Shown here one piece after another: positions 27,610-36,153 of a DNA stretch of 64,000 nucleotides. Source of the DNA: Thermoanaerobaculia bacterium (GTDB lineage: Bacteria > Acidobacteriota > Thermoanaerobaculia > Multivoradales > JAHEKO01); contig CAMYLC010000115.1 in NCBI GenBank assembly GCA_947259195.1, forward strand, positions 62,001 to 126,000, in the 5' to 3' direction. Positions within the stretch are counted from its first letter, which is position 1. Each line of letters opens with the position of its first letter. The position numbers and the translations under genes are program-made. A model generated the notes under the pieces. That model was not told the DNA's origin and searched no databases. It saw only the letters and a list, made by a program, of their open reading frames with translations.

Positions 27610-29036
27610 GCAACGTCTTCTACGAAAAGTTCGAACGTCACTCCCACGGTGAGGGTCTGAAGGGGCAGAGTACCCACTACTGCCCTGGCTGTGGTCACGG
27701 GTTGATCCAGAAGTACCTGGCCGAGTCCATCGCCGAACTGGAAATACAGGATCGCACCATCGCGGTTTCACCCGTCGGCTGCAGCGTCTTCATGTACTAC
27801 TACCTGGACGTGGGCAATACCCAGGCCGCGCATGGCCGAGCTCCGGCCGTCGCCATCGGTCACAAGGTAGCCAATCCGGACTCCGTCCTGATCAGCTATC
27901 AGGGAGATGGTGACCTGGCTTCGATCGGCATCGCGGAGATCGTACAGGCCGCTCAGATGGGTATCCCTCTGACCGTGATTTTCGTCAACAACGCCATCTA
28001 TGGGATGACAGGCGGCCAGATGGCCCCAACCACGCTGATGGGCCAGAAGAGCGCCACTACACCGACGGGCCGCGAGCGCCTCACCGGCCAACCGATGAAG
28101 GTGGCCGAGACCATGGCACTGCTCGACGGCACGGTCTATGTCGAGCGCGTCGCCCTGTACGACAACAAGCTGCGAATGCGTACCAAGAAAGCTATCAAGA
28201 AGGCCCTGCAGGTGCAGATCGACAATCGCGGCGTCGGATTCGTCGAGGTGCTCGCCGAGTGCCCGACCCACCTGAAGATGACTCCTGTGGAGACGGAGAG
28301 GTGGGTCAAGGAGGCCATGGAGCCCATCTTCCCTCTCGGCGTCAAGAAGGACCTGGACAGCGACCCCTGGTTCCACCTCGAGAAACCCAGCTTCGAGCCC
28401 GACAGGATCATCGAAGTGGTCGGCGCCACTTCGGAAGAGACGGACCGGCACTGCGATGGTTTTCCCACCCACATCGACAGCCACGACATCGGTCTCAAGC
28501 TGGCAGGCGCTGGTGGCGATGGAGCCCAGACTGCCGCCATGCTGATCGCCAAGGCAGCGGTTACCGAAGGCTTCGACTCCACCCACATTCCCAGCTATGG
28601 TCCGGAATCCCGAGGCGGCACCTCTTACGCCGACGTTCATGTCGCCAACGAAGAGGTGCTGTCGCCCGCCGCCCCGAGACCTCACCTGCTGGTCGCTTTC
28701 AACGCCCCCAGTCTGGAGAAGTTCGGACCCACCGTCCAGCCGGGTGGCACGATCGTCTACGACAGCTCGGTCATCGCCGAGCCGCCGGAGCTCGATCCCT
28801 CCGTCACTCTTGTAGGCGTACCCTGCACTGAGATCGCCAGGGATCTGGGGGCTGCCAAGGTAAAAAACGTCGTGGCACTGGGAGCGCTACAAGCTGCGAC
28901 TCAACTGTTTCCCAGGGAGACCTTCCTTACGTCCGTTCGACAGGCGTTGCGACACAACTGCGCCATGATCGAGCTCAACGAGGAGGCCTTCGGCTGGGGC
29001 GCACGAGCCTTCGAGGAGATGGCCGGAGCCAACTAG
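27606..29036 (+). CDS. 2-oxoacid:ferredoxin oxidoreductase, fused beta (TPP) and gamma subunits
   Basis: The protein has 476 residues from the ATG at 27606, preceded by GGAGGTGG. Residues about 20-250 are the beta subunit: HYCPGCGHG, GCSVFMYYYLDVG, and the TPP/magnesium motif GDGDLASIGIAEIVQAAQMG ending in VNNAIYGMTGGQ. Residues about 285-476 are the gamma subunit: LAGAGGDGAQTAAMLIAKAA, then PSYGPESRGGTSYADVHV. With the preceding gene this gives all four functional parts on two polypeptides. In common two-subunit enzymes gamma is joined to alpha, so beta-gamma here is a different arrangement. Confidence 0.88.
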   Translation: MSNVFYEKFERHSHGEGLKGQSTHYCPGCGHGLIQKYLAESIAELEIQDRTIAVSPVGCSVFMYYYLDVGNTQAAHGRAPAVAIGHKVANPDSVLISYQGDGDLASIGIAEIVQAAQMGIPLTVIFVNNAIYGMTGGQMAPTTLMGQKSATTPTGRERLTGQPMKVAETMALLDGTVYVERVALYDNKLRMRTKKAIKKALQVQIDNRGVGFVEVLAECPTHLKMTPVETERWVKEAMEPIFPLGVKKDLDSDPWFHLEKPSFEPDRIIEVVGATSEETDRHCDGFPTHIDSHDIGLKLAGAGGDGAQTAAMLIAKAAVTEGFDSTHIPSYGPESRGGTSYADVHVANEEVLSPAAPRPHLLVAFNAPSLEKFGPTVQPGGTIVYDSSVIAEPPELDPSVTLVGVPCTEIARDLGAAKVKNVVALGALQAATQLFPRETFLTSVRQALRHNCAMIELNEEAFGWGARAFEEMAGAN

Positions 29037-29387
29037 TCGGGCCGATACTCCGCCGTCTGCCTCAGCTCCAGCCGTCCCTCGGTTCGGGCTTGACCCGCCG
29101 AGGGGCGCTGGAGCCTTTTCACTGCCCAGGATGGCGCTTGCCGTCTGGCAAGCGCCATCCTGGGCAGTGAGGGTCGAGGCGCCCGGTCGTACCTCCCGGC
29201 CGATCTTTGAGGGCTTGGGGGTTGAAGCGCTCGGAGAAGTCGCCGAGCGGCCTTTGAGGCAGTGGGGCCCCCTCCCGCGGGAGCCCGCAAGGGGCTCCCC
29301 AACAATGCCGACGCCGGCCGCTTCAGAATCAAGGACCCAGGCCCCAAAAGATCGGCTAAAGCAAGCGAAGGCCGTCTCAACCCCTTT
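29037..29387. other. Gene-free spacer between convergent genes, with inverted repeats
   Basis: About 350 bases separate the beta-gamma oxidoreductase gene (+) from the E1 gene (-). I see no supported reading frame. It holds a 24-bp perfect hairpin (29119-29170) and a second, GC-rich stem GGGAGCCC / GGGCTCCC (29279-29286 and 29292-29299) with a five-base loop, next to the palindrome CTCCCGCGGGAG. It may be a bidirectional transcription end region or a remnant of a repeat element. Confidence 0.55.
29119..29170. repeat. Perfect 24-bp inverted repeat (4-base loop)
   Basis: The two 24-base arms (29119-29142 and 29147-29170) are exact reverse complements and are separated by GTCT. The stem core reads GCCCAGGATGGCGCTTGCC. 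Neither strand shows a T-tract after the stem, so it is not a classic intrinsic terminator, although such stems can end or protect transcripts from both sides. Length and perfection resemble dispersed REP-like or MITE-like units. Confidence 0.8.
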
Positions 29388-31814
29388 TCAGGTGTCAAGG
29401 GACGGGAAACGGGCTGGGTCTGAGTGGTGCATCAGGTCGTAGACCGTCGTGAAGATCTGTTCGCGGTTGGGCTTGGAGAAGTAGTCGCCATCGGAGCCAT
29501 AGGCCGGTCGATGGGCCTTTGCCGACAGGGTCCGGGGCGGTGCGTCCAGCCAGTCGAACCCTGCCTGGTCTACCAGGACCCGTTGCATCATGTAGGCAGT
29601 GGTCCCACCAGGCACATCCTCGTCGAGAAACACGATGCGATTCGTCTTCTCGAGAGAGGCCCGGATGCGGCCTTCCAGATCGAACGGGTCGAGCGTCTGT
29701 ACGTCGACGACCTCCAGGTCGACATCCACCTGGGTCAGCAGCTCTGCCGCCTCGAGCGCAATGCGGCAGCAGGCGCCATAGGTCACGAGCGTTACGTCGC
29801 TACCCTCTCGGAGGACATCCGGCACGCCCAATGGCACCGTAAACTCGCCGATATTGTCCGGCAGACGCTCTTTCAACCTGTAGCCGTTCAGCACCTCGAT
29901 CAAGAGCGCTGGATCGTCCGAGCGGAGCAGGGTATTGAACATGCCGGCCGCTTGCACCATGTTGCGGGGAACGCAGACGTGCATCCCCCGAACCAGATTG
30001 AGAATACCGGAGATCAGCGAGCCCGAGTGCCAGATTCCCTCGAGCCGATGGCCCCGGGTTCGCACGATGACCGGCGCCTTCTGCCCGCCTCGCGTTCGCC
30101 AGTGCAAGGTTGCCAGGTCATCCGACATGATCTGTAACGCGTACAGCACGTAGTCGAGATACTGAATCTCCGCCAGCGGTCTCAGACCTCGCAAAGCCAT
30201 ACCGATGGCTTGCCCGAGGATCGTCGCCTCGCGGATTCCGGTGTCGGACACTCTCAGATCGCCGTACTTCTCTTGCAACCCCATGAATCCCTGATTGACG
30301 TCGCCGAGCTGACCGACATCCTCCCCGAACGCAACCAGATTGGGATAGCGCTCGAGCGCCTGGTCGAAACACCGGTTCAGCACTTCGAAACCGTTGACCA
30401 GTGGTGACTCCTCGCCGAATCGAGCCTCCACTACCGGCACTGCAAGAGCCGAAGCCGCCGACTCACTATGTAGGAAGGTGCCGTAGCGTTGTCTCCCGGC
30501 CTCCTCCATCTCGTCGCGCCATTCGGCCAGTTGATCTCGTCCTTGACTCTTCTCGGCACGGGTGTGGACAAGTGCTTCGTGCGCCGCTGCCAGGAGATCA
30601 CGGCGCAGTGGGATGCCCAGGCGATCGAGACGTTCGAGCAACTTTCCCAATTGGGCTTCACGCGCCGACGACTCAGCCAGCTCCGAGACCAGATGGACCA
30701 GGACCCTCTTCTCGTCCTCGATCGGCCGACGACAGCTCTCCCAGGCACGACGCTGGAGCTCCTGCACCAGCTGTCGGTCTTCTTCCTCCAATCGGCTCAA
30801 CTCTTCGTGGCTGGCGATCTTCTCATCGACGATCCACTGCCGCATGCGCGCCAGGCAATCATGCTCCCGCTCCCAGTCCAACCGCTCCTCGGACTTGTAC
30901 CGCTCATGGCTGCCCGACGTGGAATGGCCCTGCGGCTGAGTCAGCTCCGCGACATGGACAATAGCCGGCACGTGCTCTCGACGGACCACCTCGGCGGCGT
31001 TGAGGTAAGTCTCGCAGAGCGCCGGATAGTCCCACCCCTTGACGGTATACAGATCGAATCCCTCATCGTCGCCCGGGGCCCTTTGGAAACCTCGCAAAAT
31101 CGATGACAGATGACCCCTCGTGATATGAAACTCGGTCGGCACCGAAATGCCATAACCGTCGTCCCAGATCGACAGCAGCATCGGAGCTTTGAGTGCTCCA
31201 GCGGCGTTCACCGACTCCCAGAAGACACCCTCGGCGCAGCTCGCATCGCCGATAGTCCCGAATGCAACCTCATCGCCATTCTTCGAGAAGCCGCTGACAT
31301 CCTCGAGTCCCTCCAAGTGCCGGTAGAGCCGCGAAGCAAACGCCAGGCCGACGAGACGCGGCATCTGCGCGCCCGTTGGCGACAGGTCGGCTGTCGAGTT
31401 GAACGAATCCGTCAGCTTCTTCCAGCTGCCGTCATTCTCCAGCAGCCGGCTGGCGAAGTGCGAGTTCATCTGCCGTCCGCCTGATGACGGATCTCGATCC
31501 AGCTCGGAATCGGCGTAGAGCTGGGCGAAGAACTCGTCGATCCGCAAGAGCCCCAGGGCGAACATGAGCGTTTGATCCCTGTAGTAGCCCGAACGAAAAT
31601 CACCTTTGCGGAAAGCACGCGCCAAGGCGACCTGAGCCACTTCCTTGCCGTCTCCGAAGATCCCGAACTTGGCCTTGCCCGTCAGCACCTCCTTGCGGCC
31701 CAGCAGGCTCGCCTGCCGACTCTGGTAAGCGATGCGGTAGTCGCGAACGATGCTCTCGCGAGTGAAGTGAAACGTGACACGTTCCTTAGGCGACATGGTG
31801 TTCTCAGACGTCAT
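29388..31814 (-). CDS. 2-oxoacid dehydrogenase E1, fused alpha and beta subunits
   Basis: From the ATG at 31814 the protein has 808 residues; the frame runs a further 96 bases without a better start. The alpha half (about 1-400) has GTIGDASCAEGVFWESVNAA and IWDDGYGIS, the TPP-binding region in the form seen in fused E1 proteins. The beta half (about 440-800) has VAFGEDVGQLGDVNQGFMGL, IQYLDYVLYALQIMSDDLA, RTRGGQKAPVIVRT and DVQTLDPFDLE. It should decarboxylate branched-chain 2-oxoacids or pyruvate and pass the acyl group to a lipoylated E2. E2 and E3 genes are not in the window. Fused E1 proteins of this size are known in Bacteroidetes and other groups. Confidence 0.88.
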   Translation of the reverse strand: MTSENTMSPKERVTFHFTRESIVRDYRIAYQSRQASLLGRKEVLTGKAKFGIFGDGKEVAQVALARAFRKGDFRSGYYRDQTLMFALGLLRIDEFFAQLYADSELDRDPSSGGRQMNSHFASRLLENDGSWKKLTDSFNSTADLSPTGAQMPRLVGLAFASRLYRHLEGLEDVSGFSKNGDEVAFGTIGDASCAEGVFWESVNAAGALKAPMLLSIWDDGYGISVPTEFHITRGHLSSILRGFQRAPGDDEGFDLYTVKGWDYPALCETYLNAAEVVRREHVPAIVHVAELTQPQGHSTSGSHERYKSEERLDWEREHDCLARMRQWIVDEKIASHEELSRLEEEDRQLVQELQRRAWESCRRPIEDEKRVLVHLVSELAESSAREAQLGKLLERLDRLGIPLRRDLLAAAHEALVHTRAEKSQGRDQLAEWRDEMEEAGRQRYGTFLHSESAASALAVPVVEARFGEESPLVNGFEVLNRCFDQALERYPNLVAFGEDVGQLGDVNQGFMGLQEKYGDLRVSDTGIREATILGQAIGMALRGLRPLAEIQYLDYVLYALQIMSDDLATLHWRTRGGQKAPVIVRTRGHRLEGIWHSGSLISGILNLVRGMHVCVPRNMVQAAGMFNTLLRSDDPALLIEVLNGYRLKERLPDNIGEFTVPLGVPDVLREGSDVTLVTYGACCRIALEAAELLTQVDVDLEVVDVQTLDPFDLEGRIRASLEKTNRIVFLDEDVPGGTTAYMMQRVLVDQAGFDWLDAPPRTLSAKAHRPAYGSDGDYFSKPNREQIFTTVYDLMHHSDPARFPSLDT

Positions 31815-31956
31815 AGCCGGAGTCTCTGGCTGAGGCACTCGTGCAGGACTGACGAGCGGCAATCGTAGCACGCGATTCGGCCACGGACTGCCATTCGGCT
31901 GGCCTCTCAAGTGCTACACTCCCGGCGTTCGCGACCTGACGGCGGAGGACAACCCC

Positions 31957-33078
31957 ATGGCGCTACCGAAGCTCACCATCGGAATCGAGGAGGAGTATCA
32001 AGTCATCGACCCGGCGACCTGCGAGCTGACTTCCTACATCCAGGAGATCCTCGAACAGGGGCAGCTGGTACTCAAGGATCAGATCAAGGCCGAGCTCCTG
32101 CAATCGCAGGTCGAGGTCGGCAGTACCATCTGCCACGACATGCAGGAAGCTCGCTCCGAGCTGGTGCGACTTCGCCAATCCGTAGCCGACCTCGCCGAGT
32201 CCAATGGGCTGCAGGTCCTGGCTGCCAGCACCCACCCATTCTCGAGCTGGAAGACCCAGGAGATCACCGAGATGGAGCGCTATTCGCGCCATCTCGAGCA
32301 AATGGCCGAAGTAGCTCGCCGGATGCTGATCTTCGGCATGCACGTCCACATCGGTATCGACGACCGGGAGTTGATGATCGACGTCATGGATCAAGCTCGA
32401 TACTTCCTGCCCCATCTGCTCGCCCTGTCGACCAGCTCTCCCTTCTGGCATGGCCGGGATACCGGCCTCAAGTCCTACCGCTCCATCGTCTTCGAGGGCC
32501 TGCCCCGTAGCGGACCTCCACCCTCATTCCAGTCCTGGGCAGAGCACCAGCGATTTGTCGACCTGCTGGTCAAGACCGGCAGCATTCAGGACGGTACAAC
32601 CATCTGGTGGGACATACGCCCACATCCGAAATTCCCAACCCTGGAGTTTCGGGTCTGCGACATCTGCACCAAAGTGGATGAGGCCATCTGCCTGGCCTCT
32701 CTCATGCTGGCCATCGTCGGCAAGCTCATTCGCTTGCGTCAATCCAACCGCTCCTGGCGCCGCTACCGTCACCATTTGATCGAAGAGAACAAATGGCGGG
32801 CCGTGCGTTACGGCATCGAGGGGAAGCTGATCGATTTCGGTCGCGGCAAGGAGGTGCCTGCCCGCGACCTGATCCTCGAACTGTTGGATATCGTCGATGA
32901 CGTCTTGGACGAGCTCGACATCCGGACCGAGGTCGAGTACGTTCACACCATCCTCGAGGAGGGCACCAGCGCTGACCGCCAGCTGGCCGTCTACCAGGAA
33001 ACAGGAGACCTCGAGTCGGTAGTCGACCACCTGGTCGCGGAGACTCAAGAGGGGGTGGAGCGGAGCCAACCCGAATGA
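31957..33078 (+). CDS. Carboxylate-amine ligase, glutamate-cysteine ligase family 2 (YbdK-like)
   Basis: The protein has 373 residues and starts at an ATG after GGCGGAGG. It opens with LTIGIEEEYQVIDP, the signature of GCS2 proteins, and has SQVEVGSTICHDMQEA, STHPFSSWKTQEIT and MHVHIGIDD, which form the ATP- and glutamate-binding site. YbdK-type enzymes have weak glutamate-cysteine ligase activity; the natural product is uncertain. The start lies 142 bases from the divergent E1 gene. Its stop is three bases from the stop of the convergent glycogen synthase gene. Confidence 0.9.
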   Translation: MALPKLTIGIEEEYQVIDPATCELTSYIQEILEQGQLVLKDQIKAELLQSQVEVGSTICHDMQEARSELVRLRQSVADLAESNGLQVLAASTHPFSSWKTQEITEMERYSRHLEQMAEVARRMLIFGMHVHIGIDDRELMIDVMDQARYFLPHLLALSTSSPFWHGRDTGLKSYRSIVFEGLPRSGPPPSFQSWAEHQRFVDLLVKTGSIQDGTTIWWDIRPHPKFPTLEFRVCDICTKVDEAICLASLMLAIVGKLIRLRQSNRSWRRYRHHLIEENKWRAVRYGIEGKLIDFGRGKEVPARDLILELLDIVDDVLDELDIRTEVEYVHTILEEGTSADRQLAVYQETGDLESVVDHLVAETQEGVERSQPE

Positions 33079-33081
33079 GCT

Positions 33082-34584
33082 TCAGAGCTCGGGCTGAGAG
33101 CCGGAAGGTGTGCCTTCGACTCTCTTCAGCATCAGCCTGTAGAGCGCTTCATATTCATGGACCTGCTTCGTCCAGGAGAAGTCCTGGCCCATACCGTTGA
33201 GCATCAGCTGATGCCAGGCTGGCTGATCCCGAAAGGTATTGAGAGCTTGATGCAGTACCTCCGTCAGAGCTTCGCTCGAGTACTCTTCGAAGAGGAAGCC
33301 GGTACCGGTGCCGGCCTCAGACTCCCAGGGCTGAACGGAGTCGGCAAGGCCGCCGGTGGCCCGCACGACCGGCACGGTGCCATAGTGCAAGCTGTACATC
33401 TGATTGAGCCCGCAGGGCTCGTAAAGCGACGGCATCAGAAACAGGTCGCTCCCCGCTTCGATGCGATGGGCCAGCTCGTTGCTGTATCCCCTGTAGAACG
33501 ATACCTTGCGAGGAAACCGCCGGTGCAGCGACCGAAACAACGCCTCGAACCGCGGTTCTCCGGTTCCCAGGACCACCAGTCGGAGGTCCAGCTGGTGCAG
33601 CAGGCCTGGCATGGCTCCCGCCAGGAGATCGATGCCTTTCTGGTGCACGAGGCGAGAAACCACTCCAAGAACCGGCGCTTGGGGATCGTAGGGCAGCGAC
33701 AGGTCCTGCAATAGCGCCCGCTTGTTTCGCTCCTTCCCAGTCAGATCCTCTGCCGAGTAGTTGAACGGGATCAGCGGGTCGTTAGCCGGATTCCACTCGC
33801 CGTAGTCGACGCCGTTCAGGATTCCCTCCAACGAATCGGACCGGGACCGCAGCAGGCTATCCAGACCCATGCCGTACTCCGGGGTCTGGATCTCTTCGGC
33901 GTGAGTCGGACTGACGGTGGTCAACTGATCGGCATGCAGAAGCCCCGTCTTCAGGAGATTCACCGTGTCAGCTCGCAGATCCTCTGCATCGAAGTACGAC
34001 AGATGATCGCCCAGACCGAGATCCTGCAGGACCGAGGAGGCGAAGATGCCCTGGTAACCGACGTTGTGAAGGGTCAACACGGTCTTGGCGTTCGCCAGCA
34101 GCTCGTCCCATGTATAGAAGGCGCGAAGATAGACAGGAATCAGAGCCGTGTGCCAGTCGTTACAGTGGACGATCTCCGGCGACCAGCCCATCAGTTGACA
34201 GCTCTCCAGGGCCGCCCGACACAGCAAGCCGAATCGAACCACTTCGTCCCGATCTTCCGTGTAGATCCTCGAGCGGTGGAAGAGCTCGGGACAATCGACG
34301 AGATAGACCTGCAGGGAGCTGCCCGAGAGCCAGGTGTACATGACGGAGAACTGGTATTGCCGCTCCCCCATACTGATCTCGAGGTTCTGCAGGAAGTCCA
34401 CCGGGCCGAAGTCGAGAGACCGGCGGTCGATACTCGAATAGAAGGGAAAGAAGAGACGCACATCGTGCCCTGCCTGGCTCAGGTTCTGGGCCAGCGCTGT
34501 CGTGAAGTCGCCCAGGCCCCCGACCTTGGCGAAAGGCGCGGCCTCGGCTGCGACCAGGCAGATTCTCGAACGGTCGGAGCTCAG
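33082..34584 (-). CDS. glgA: Glycogen synthase (ADP-glucose type), probable CTG start
   Basis: The first in-frame GTG (34461) would remove the conserved ADP-glucose loop. Reading upstream, the frame stays open and encodes RICLVAAEAAPFAKVGGLGD, the standard GlgA N-terminus with K-x-GGLGD. No ATG, GTG or TTG precedes it. A CTG at 34584 gives 500 residues, the usual family length, has AGGAGG seven bases upstream, and overlaps the lpxC stop as CTGA. Other GT5 features are present: TLHNVGYQGIF, LLHADQLTTVSPTHAEEI, VVSRLVHQKGIDLLAGAMP and SLYEPCGLNQMYSLHYGT. It elongates alpha-1,4-glucan. Translation is probably coupled to lpxC. Confidence 0.88.
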   Translation of the reverse strand: MSSDRSRICLVAAEAAPFAKVGGLGDFTTALAQNLSQAGHDVRLFFPFYSSIDRRSLDFGPVDFLQNLEISMGERQYQFSVMYTWLSGSSLQVYLVDCPELFHRSRIYTEDRDEVVRFGLLCRAALESCQLMGWSPEIVHCNDWHTALIPVYLRAFYTWDELLANAKTVLTLHNVGYQGIFASSVLQDLGLGDHLSYFDAEDLRADTVNLLKTGLLHADQLTTVSPTHAEEIQTPEYGMGLDSLLRSRSDSLEGILNGVDYGEWNPANDPLIPFNYSAEDLTGKERNKRALLQDLSLPYDPQAPVLGVVSRLVHQKGIDLLAGAMPGLLHQLDLRLVVLGTGEPRFEALFRSLHRRFPRKVSFYRGYSNELAHRIEAGSDLFLMPSLYEPCGLNQMYSLHYGTVPVVRATGGLADSVQPWESEAGTGTGFLFEEYSSEALTEVLHQALNTFRDQPAWHQLMLNGMGQDFSWTKQVHEYEALYRLMLKRVEGTPSGSQPEL

Positions 34585-35882
34585 GAGTTGGCCTCCTGGA
34601 TATTGCGCAGCAGCGCGATGTTGTTGCGGTGACCGGTCAATCGAGCGGTTACGCGTCCCCGTATCGGATAGCCCAGTAGGTAGAGGTCCCCGATAATGTC
34701 CAGAATCTTGTGTCTGACGAACTCGTCCGCGAATCGGAGCTCGGTGTTGATAACGTTGTCTTCCCCCACCAGAATACAGTTGTCCAGCCGCCCACCGGAC
34801 GCCAGGCCGAGCTCGTTCATCATCTTCATGTCGCGCATGAAACCGAAGGTCCGCGCCGGCGCGATCTCCTCCCGGTAGCGCTGAGGACTCGCGAGCTGAA
34901 ACTCATAGGACTGCTCGCCGACTGGGGGTGGATAGCGGAGCTGGTAAGAGACCGAGAAATCGTCGGCAGGCTCCAGTGTCAAGAGCTTCTCATCGCTGTC
35001 TCCGACCACGTAGCGACGGTCGATCACCAGCTCTTTGCGCGATTCGCTCTGATCTTCTATTCCGGCATCCTCCAATGACATGCAAAACTCCAGCGCGGAA
35101 CCGTCCAGGACCGGGATCTCGCCATGCACCTTGACCAGCAGATTGGTGACCCCGTATGCATGCAAGGCCGACAGCAGATGTTCCACCGTTCGGATGCTGT
35201 CGCCGTTCTTGGACAGCGTCGTGGCGTAATCGGTCTCGGCGACTTCGCTGACAAATGCCGGAATGTGAGTGTTTGCCGGCAGCGTCTCGAAGTGAATGCC
35301 ACTGTTCGTTGGCAGCGGTTGGATCGCCATCCCCGTCCGCCGACCCGAATGGAGTCCCAAGCCGTACAAGACGACGCTCTTTCGAATCGTCCTCTGAGGC
35401 TGCTCACTCTCCTGGAGCAACGGCAACTGCGGCGCGGGTGTCAGATTTCGCTCGCGGTCGAGGCGGGTCTTGGTACGTTCCAGCGAGCTGAGAAGGGACG
35501 CATCGGTAGCCAGGGACTGTCGGTATTTCAGCGCACCCGCAACGCCGTCGACAACCTGGTTGTACGAGATCGGCTTTTCAACGTAGTCGAAAGCTCCCAT
35601 CTTGATGGCCTTGACGGCGGTCGAAGCCGTACCGTGTCCAGACATCATGACCACGGCAGCTGCCGGATCCAGCTCTCTGAGTGCCTGCAGGGTTTCCAGA
35701 CCATCGCGATCGGGCAGCCAGATATCGAGGAAGACAACAGCCGGACGCCTGTCCCGGTAGAGCGCCAGAGCCTCCTCCCCGCTTTCGGTGCACAGAGTCT
35801 CGTAGCCCTCATCGTTCAAGACGCCAGACAGGGCGGTCAGGATCCCCGGCTCGTCGTCCACGATCAGTACCAGCTCCCCCAT
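34581..35882 (-). CDS. lpxC: Response-regulator receiver domain fused to LpxC deacetylase
   Basis: From the ATG at 35882, directly after GGAGGAG, the protein has 433 residues. Residues 1-120 are an NtrC-like receiver: acidic pair D9-D10, phosphate-accepting D53 in VVFLDIWLPDRDG, S81 and K103 in VEKPIS, all conserved. A linker of about 40 charged residues follows. Residues about 164-433 are LpxC, which removes the acetyl group from UDP-3-O-acyl-GlcNAc, the committed step of lipid A synthesis. Catalytic and zinc residues are present: E234-H235 in TVEHLLSAL, H391 and D395 in VRHKILDIIGDL, H418 in LTGHRNN. The fusion suggests phosphorylation control of lipid A output. The histidine kinase is not in the window. 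Confidence 0.93.
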   Translation of the reverse strand: MGELVLIVDDEPGILTALSGVLNDEGYETLCTESGEEALALYRDRRPAVVFLDIWLPDRDGLETLQALRELDPAAAVVMMSGHGTASTAVKAIKMGAFDYVEKPISYNQVVDGVAGALKYRQSLATDASLLSSLERTKTRLDRERNLTPAPQLPLLQESEQPQRTIRKSVVLYGLGLHSGRRTGMAIQPLPTNSGIHFETLPANTHIPAFVSEVAETDYATTLSKNGDSIRTVEHLLSALHAYGVTNLLVKVHGEIPVLDGSALEFCMSLEDAGIEDQSESRKELVIDRRYVVGDSDEKLLTLEPADDFSVSYQLRYPPPVGEQSYEFQLASPQRYREEIAPARTFGFMRDMKMMNELGLASGGRLDNCILVGEDNVINTELRFADEFVRHKILDIIGDLYLLGYPIRGRVTARLTGHRNNIALLRNIQEANS

Positions 35883-36153
35883 GATCTCCTCCGTCGGCTC
35901 GGTAATCCATCGGAGCCTCGACATAGCCTACCCCAAGCCTACACGCTCTGGGCCTGCTGCAGACCGGACGAGCCGGGATCCGGCCGGCCCCTGGCCGCGA
36001 TCCAACGATGAACTGCCCGCCGGGCAAACCACCACGGGGGCGAAGCGCGGGATAGAGCGAGAGGCCAGACGGGCGGGCTGATTTCATGTCTGACGCCGGC
36101 TACACCGAGTCACTATTGACAGTCACTCTTCGGCATGCTCGCATAGCGGCATC
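35883..36153. other. Divergent spacer between lpxC and addB
   Basis: About 270 bases without a supported gene. It must contain the promoter for the receiver-lpxC-glgA unit. On the plus strand TTGACA occurs at 36116-36121, ahead of addB, but no clear -10 box follows at the right distance. Confidence 0.4.

Noticed and set aside
29033..29398. Minus-strand open frame of about 120 codons across the 29037-29387 spacer
   Set aside because: It runs through the perfect hairpin and the second stem, has no ribosome site and no recognisable motif.
34581..34590. Programmed -1 frameshift joining LpxC to GlgA
   Set aside because: There is no slippery heptamer before the stop, and the well-placed AGGAGG fits independent initiation at CTG better.
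36116..36146. Possible promoter for addB: TTGACA at 36116
   Set aside because: No convincing -10 hexamer follows at 16-18 bases, and a single hexamer match in a spacer of this size is weak evidence.
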